Shown: one piece after another, positions 60,601-64,000 of the stretch
Layout of the letters: each line of letters starts with the position of its first letter
Numbering within the stretch: position 1 is the stretch's first letter
Source of the DNA: Caprimulgus europaeus
Taxonomy: Eukaryota; Chordata; Aves; Caprimulgiformes; Caprimulgidae
Direction of reading: 5' to 3'
Length of the DNA: 64,000 nucleotides
Assembly (NCBI GenBank): GCA_907165065.1
Contig: OU015527.1
Span: forward strand, 17,745,686 to 17,809,685
The notes under the pieces: model-generated
Databases searched by the model: none
What the model saw: only the letters and a program-made list of their open reading frames with translations
What the model was told of the DNA's origin: nothing
Program-made: the position numbers and the translations under genes

Positions 60601-63600
60601 TCATGCAGGAAATGTTTCATACTTTCATAAATTCTTTGCTCATTCTAGTCACATTACTCAGGTGCCATTCAGCATCTAGATACTAGAGCCTGCATTGTAG
60701 CTGATAATTCTCCTCGTGCTTTGGAAATTAGCATCACTGCAAGGAGGAGACAAGATTTTAGAGAAACTTTGCCGGGAAAAAGAGGAAATGTAGCTCAGAG
60801 AAACTTGATGCAGGTCTTGCTCCATATTGCTCTCACATGGAGCTGACTCTCAGCCACTCATATGGGGAGCCTAAGGAAGTTAGTTCTAAAATTCAATGTC
60901 TAGGAAAGCAGGTGAATACTCTCTGAACCTTTCTTGCATAAGATTGCATGCAAGTCTGTTAAATAAACAAGTATAGAATCAAATCAGACTAAGTCTAAAG
61001 CCTCAGCACAGTTACAACTCTGTCATTTATGATTATTTGTAATACAGTTACGGATGCTTAAAATAAAGCACTTACAGTATGTTGCATTCAGAGGTCTGAC
61101 TCTGTTTGCTGGGGTTTTGTGCATATAGAGTACTAGCAAGCAATTTCTGGACAGTTACACAATTACAAGTATCTTTGAAAAAAAAAAGACCTGATGTTTC
61201 TTTCATGCATACCTATTCACAATGTGAACACAACATACATTTTGTTAAGTTTTAGTCCACTCTTTGCCTGGATACTCACAGAAATAGCGGTTATCTTACA
61301 CAAAATTGTACTTCTACTCACCTACATGTAAATACTTGTTCTTGAGTTGCAAACAACATACTGAGAACACCTCAAGTCTCCTCTAAATTATTTTTATACT
61401 TGTCACCAGAATAAAAATTTCTTTTAAAAGGCAGCTTTCCATACAGTAAAAAATCTTTTGAGTTTCTGTCTTCATATATCATGAATGCTATGCTATAGGA
61501 GATATATTGTTAAAATTTTTGAAATTCAAATTTATGTTCATATTTACAAAACATGACATGAGTATACTGAGTTATTATCAGATAAAAAAGGATGTCTCTT
61601 ATTTTTTATTCTCTTTGGTTGGAGCTACTGGATATATAGACATGGTGTAGCCTGGAAAATAATGCACACCATCTGTGAGAAGTTCCTGTTTTCTTCAGGC
61701 AAAAGCACAGCTAAATTTATTTTTAGTTTAAGGGTATCTATAAAGCAAGCAAGACTTATGTGATATGTATGCATGTGTGTACTGGATGGTAATTTTATCA
61801 CCATCTGATTTCTTCTAACTTTATAGAGGCTACAAATGTGTCTCTGATTGATTTGTGGAAGCCTTGTGAGAAGACTTGGCACTCTTACACAGATGCCAGT
61901 GCCTTGCAGGAAAATACATAATATAGTTCACATCATGTCGTTATGCCCATTTAGTTAATAACCATCACAATGACTGCCCTGATAATTCAGGATTACCATT
62001 TTGAACATGGAATCACCACAGCAAAGAGGCCTAAGGACTAACAGGAAAAAATAGGTAGTATAATCTTAGCAGGACAGTCCTTCACTTAACTTTGAAGTAG
62101 ATATATCGTTATTTTAATATTTTTTCCCAGAACTGGAAGAAGTTGTGTGACTGCGCTTCCAAGTCTTCCATCAATTCCACAGATTCCACTCCATTATATT
62201 TTTATGCACGAAAGAGGGTTTTCTGTCATTAGCTAGGAAGTCTCTAGCAAAAGAAAGATCACATTTAGTGCTTATCATGACTGTGAGAAATCAGCCTATT
62301 TTATCTTTTTCATCTTGGGACACTAACATTTAAATTAATGAATTCAAACTCCATTCTAATACAGACATTCCTATTCTTACTGGTTTAGCATTAATAAGAT
62401 GCTATTGGATGAAAGAATAATAAGGAGATAAACATCAGTGGAACAGAGGAACATTGGTCTGTTTGCAGCTGAATTTAAACTTATGTCTAGAGGTTTGTAT
62501 GGCAGCTTTTGTAGTTTCAAATCTTGTATGCACAGATGGAAATAATTAGGAGGCAGAAACTTAGCAGTACCTTACTTATAGAAAGAAAAAATATTTTAGA
62601 CATTTTTTCAAGTTGTTTTTCAAATTTCTTTCTTCATGTGACCTCTCTTTTATGAATTGTGAGTGTGAACTAGACGGATATTTTAGAGCCAGTACAGAAC
62701 AAACTGCAGGAGTTATTTACTTCTTTGTTTAGTTAATTTTCTACTGAATCAGTTTAGGATAGGGTGAAGACTCTGGAGGTGGCAGTGGTGAGAGGCTGAA
62801 GACTATGGCTGGGAGAGGAAGCAGAGAGGCACAGACTCTCCTCTGTTAGCTGCCAGGAGCTGCTAGGTGGCCTCAAGACATATTGTTTATTTCTATATCA
62901 AGGCATTCGAGCTTCCCCTGAAGAAGTGCTCTCAGAGGGTGTCAGCAATGGGGTAAGATGAAGTGACATGAAGGAACAATTTTCTCTGCAAGTGTAAGTG
63001 GGATGAACTCATGTTCACTGTTCTTTCAGGAACTGTGCTAGAACCACTGTCTAAGACACATCAGAAGTCAGTGTGGAGAAGCTCTATGACTATCTTTCTG
63101 TGTAAAGGCAGGTGAATTCAGTCTCTCGGCCCTCAAAAATGGTCTTTTTTCATTCATAAAATACGAAGACCAAAAAAATGTCTTAATCATTATTGCTATA
63201 GCCAGGTCCACCAGAAGGAATACAAACAAAAATTTGGATGCAATAATGTCTAAAAATATTAGGGGAAAGTAATACAAATATTTAAAATGAAAGGTAAGGA
63301 GGTGAGTAGAAGAAGAAATAAGGAAAACAGCAAAATGAAAGATGAAACAAAATTGGACCTTAGTGTTTTAAAGATGTTCTCATCAGAGGATTTCAGCTTC
63401 TCCTCACTTAGACTTTAAACAGAATGCAAGGACACAGAAAATGCTGTTAGGGATCTCTTTTATCTTTTAACAGCTCCACTTTGTGGAATAATACAAAGCA
63501 GTGTTTATTTGGGCCCAAGAACTTTCCTCTTATTCAGAATAGTAAAAGTCTGAACCTCAAGAAGATTTGCTTGGCATTGATGTCAATGCCATTTGACTGT

Positions 63601-63880
63601 AGAAATCTCATTGTAATGCAGCATTAACCATCAAAATATGTGTTAACACTTGAAATAAGTATGAAGAACTTAACATCTTCTGACACACACTAATTTTTCT
63701 TTTGGCCAAGGATGTCATACTATCCTTGTAGGAGCTTTTATTTTCTTCTCAAACAATTCACTGAAGCAGAACAGTCATTAAAGGAAACAGACTGTCTGTA
63801 TTTGTTAATACTGGTTTGTTCTCCCAAATGAGTTTAAAGACCATACTTCTGAACATAATTTACATATTTAATAAATATTA
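57666..63880. other. long AT-rich non-coding stretch
   Basis: I see no gene, RNA gene or confident repeat. A GC-richer, purine-rich patch at 62760-62880 has no long open frame. 58020-58200 has blocks ('tagacatctagag', 'ttttagatgtctac') hinting at an old palindromic repeat, too weak to call. Confidence 0.5.
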
Positions 63881-64000
63881 TAGAATCATTGAATCATAGA
63901 ATGATTTGGTTGGAAAAGACCTTTGAGATCAAGTCCAACTATACCTAACCACTACTAAAGCACATCTCTGAGCACCTTATCTAGCCATCTTTTAAATGCT
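63881..64000 (-). mobile_element. CR1 LINE 3' end, cut by the window edge
   Basis: The + strand starts 'tagaatcattgaatcataga' (63881-63900), followed by 'atgatttggttggaaaagac' and 'tttgagatcaagtccaacta', then 'ctagccatcttttaaatgct' at the window end. This is the reverse complement of a CR1 tail. It shares subfamily features with the copy at 52567. The rest of the element lies beyond the window. Confidence 0.94.

Overview
This window looks like ordinary, AT-rich, non-coding avian chromosomal DNA: an intergenic region or the inside of a large intron. The evidence for a bird is the repeat content. There are many CR1 retrotransposon fragments, including several 3' ends with the ATTCTATGA-type terminal motif, and four copies of one solo LTR family with a sequence I associate with birds. 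I see no intact protein-coding gene, no convincing host exon, no rRNA or tRNA, and no CRISPR array, operon or phage. Nearly all open frames are under 150 codons, begin at arbitrary ATGs and show no family signature. The few with protein-level meaning are dead CR1 ORF2 fragments.

Layout. 0-2 kb: a GC-richer patch with a 147-codon open frame of unknown nature, then a CR1 fragment (about 925-1146) with an internal deletion. 2-11 kb: unremarkable, apart from a 70-bp imperfect palindromic element at 4251-4320. 11.3-11.9 kb: solo LTR copy A (+). 16.0-16.3 kb: an old CR1 tail. 17.1-17.3 kb: a pure GAAA microsatellite. 17.8-18.6 kb: an internally deleted CR1 (-). 21.2-21.9 kb: solo LTR copy B (-). 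27.8-29.4 kb: a cluster of old CR1-type LINE pieces, an AT-rich satellite-like tract and a perfect 17-bp-stem hairpin. 30.5-30.9 kb: CR1 3' end (+). 33.3-33.9 kb: a palindromic old element and a 13-bp-arm hairpin. 35.1-35.5 kb: old CR1 3' region (+). 39.6-40.4 kb: solo LTR copy C (-), internally shortened, followed by a CR1 3' end (-). 42.7-43.0 kb: a long ATATT pentanucleotide microsatellite. 43.6 and 44.4 kb: two related 111-bp segments on the same strand. 48.2-48.9 kb: solo LTR copy D (+). 52.1-53.0 kb: a CR1 reverse-transcriptase fragment (+) beside a CR1 3' end (-). 57.5 kb: an old dispersed repeat. 63.9 kb to the end: a CR1 3' end (-) that runs out of the window.

Nothing here works together as a pathway. 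The window is a record of retrotransposon insertions of several ages. The old CR1 pieces are heavily mutated and mostly on the + strand. The younger CR1 3' ends are mostly on the - strand. The four LTRs were probably left by proviruses of one family that recombined down to single LTRs. I found no candidate for a new functional system. The most useful leads are the duplicated 111-bp segment near 44 kb, the perfect hairpin at 28.0 kb, the palindromic old elements, and three unexplained GC-richer open stretches (0.5-0.9, 46.0-46.5 and 54.6-54.9 kb). All family assignments rest on remembered consensus patterns read by eye; no alignment or database search was run.
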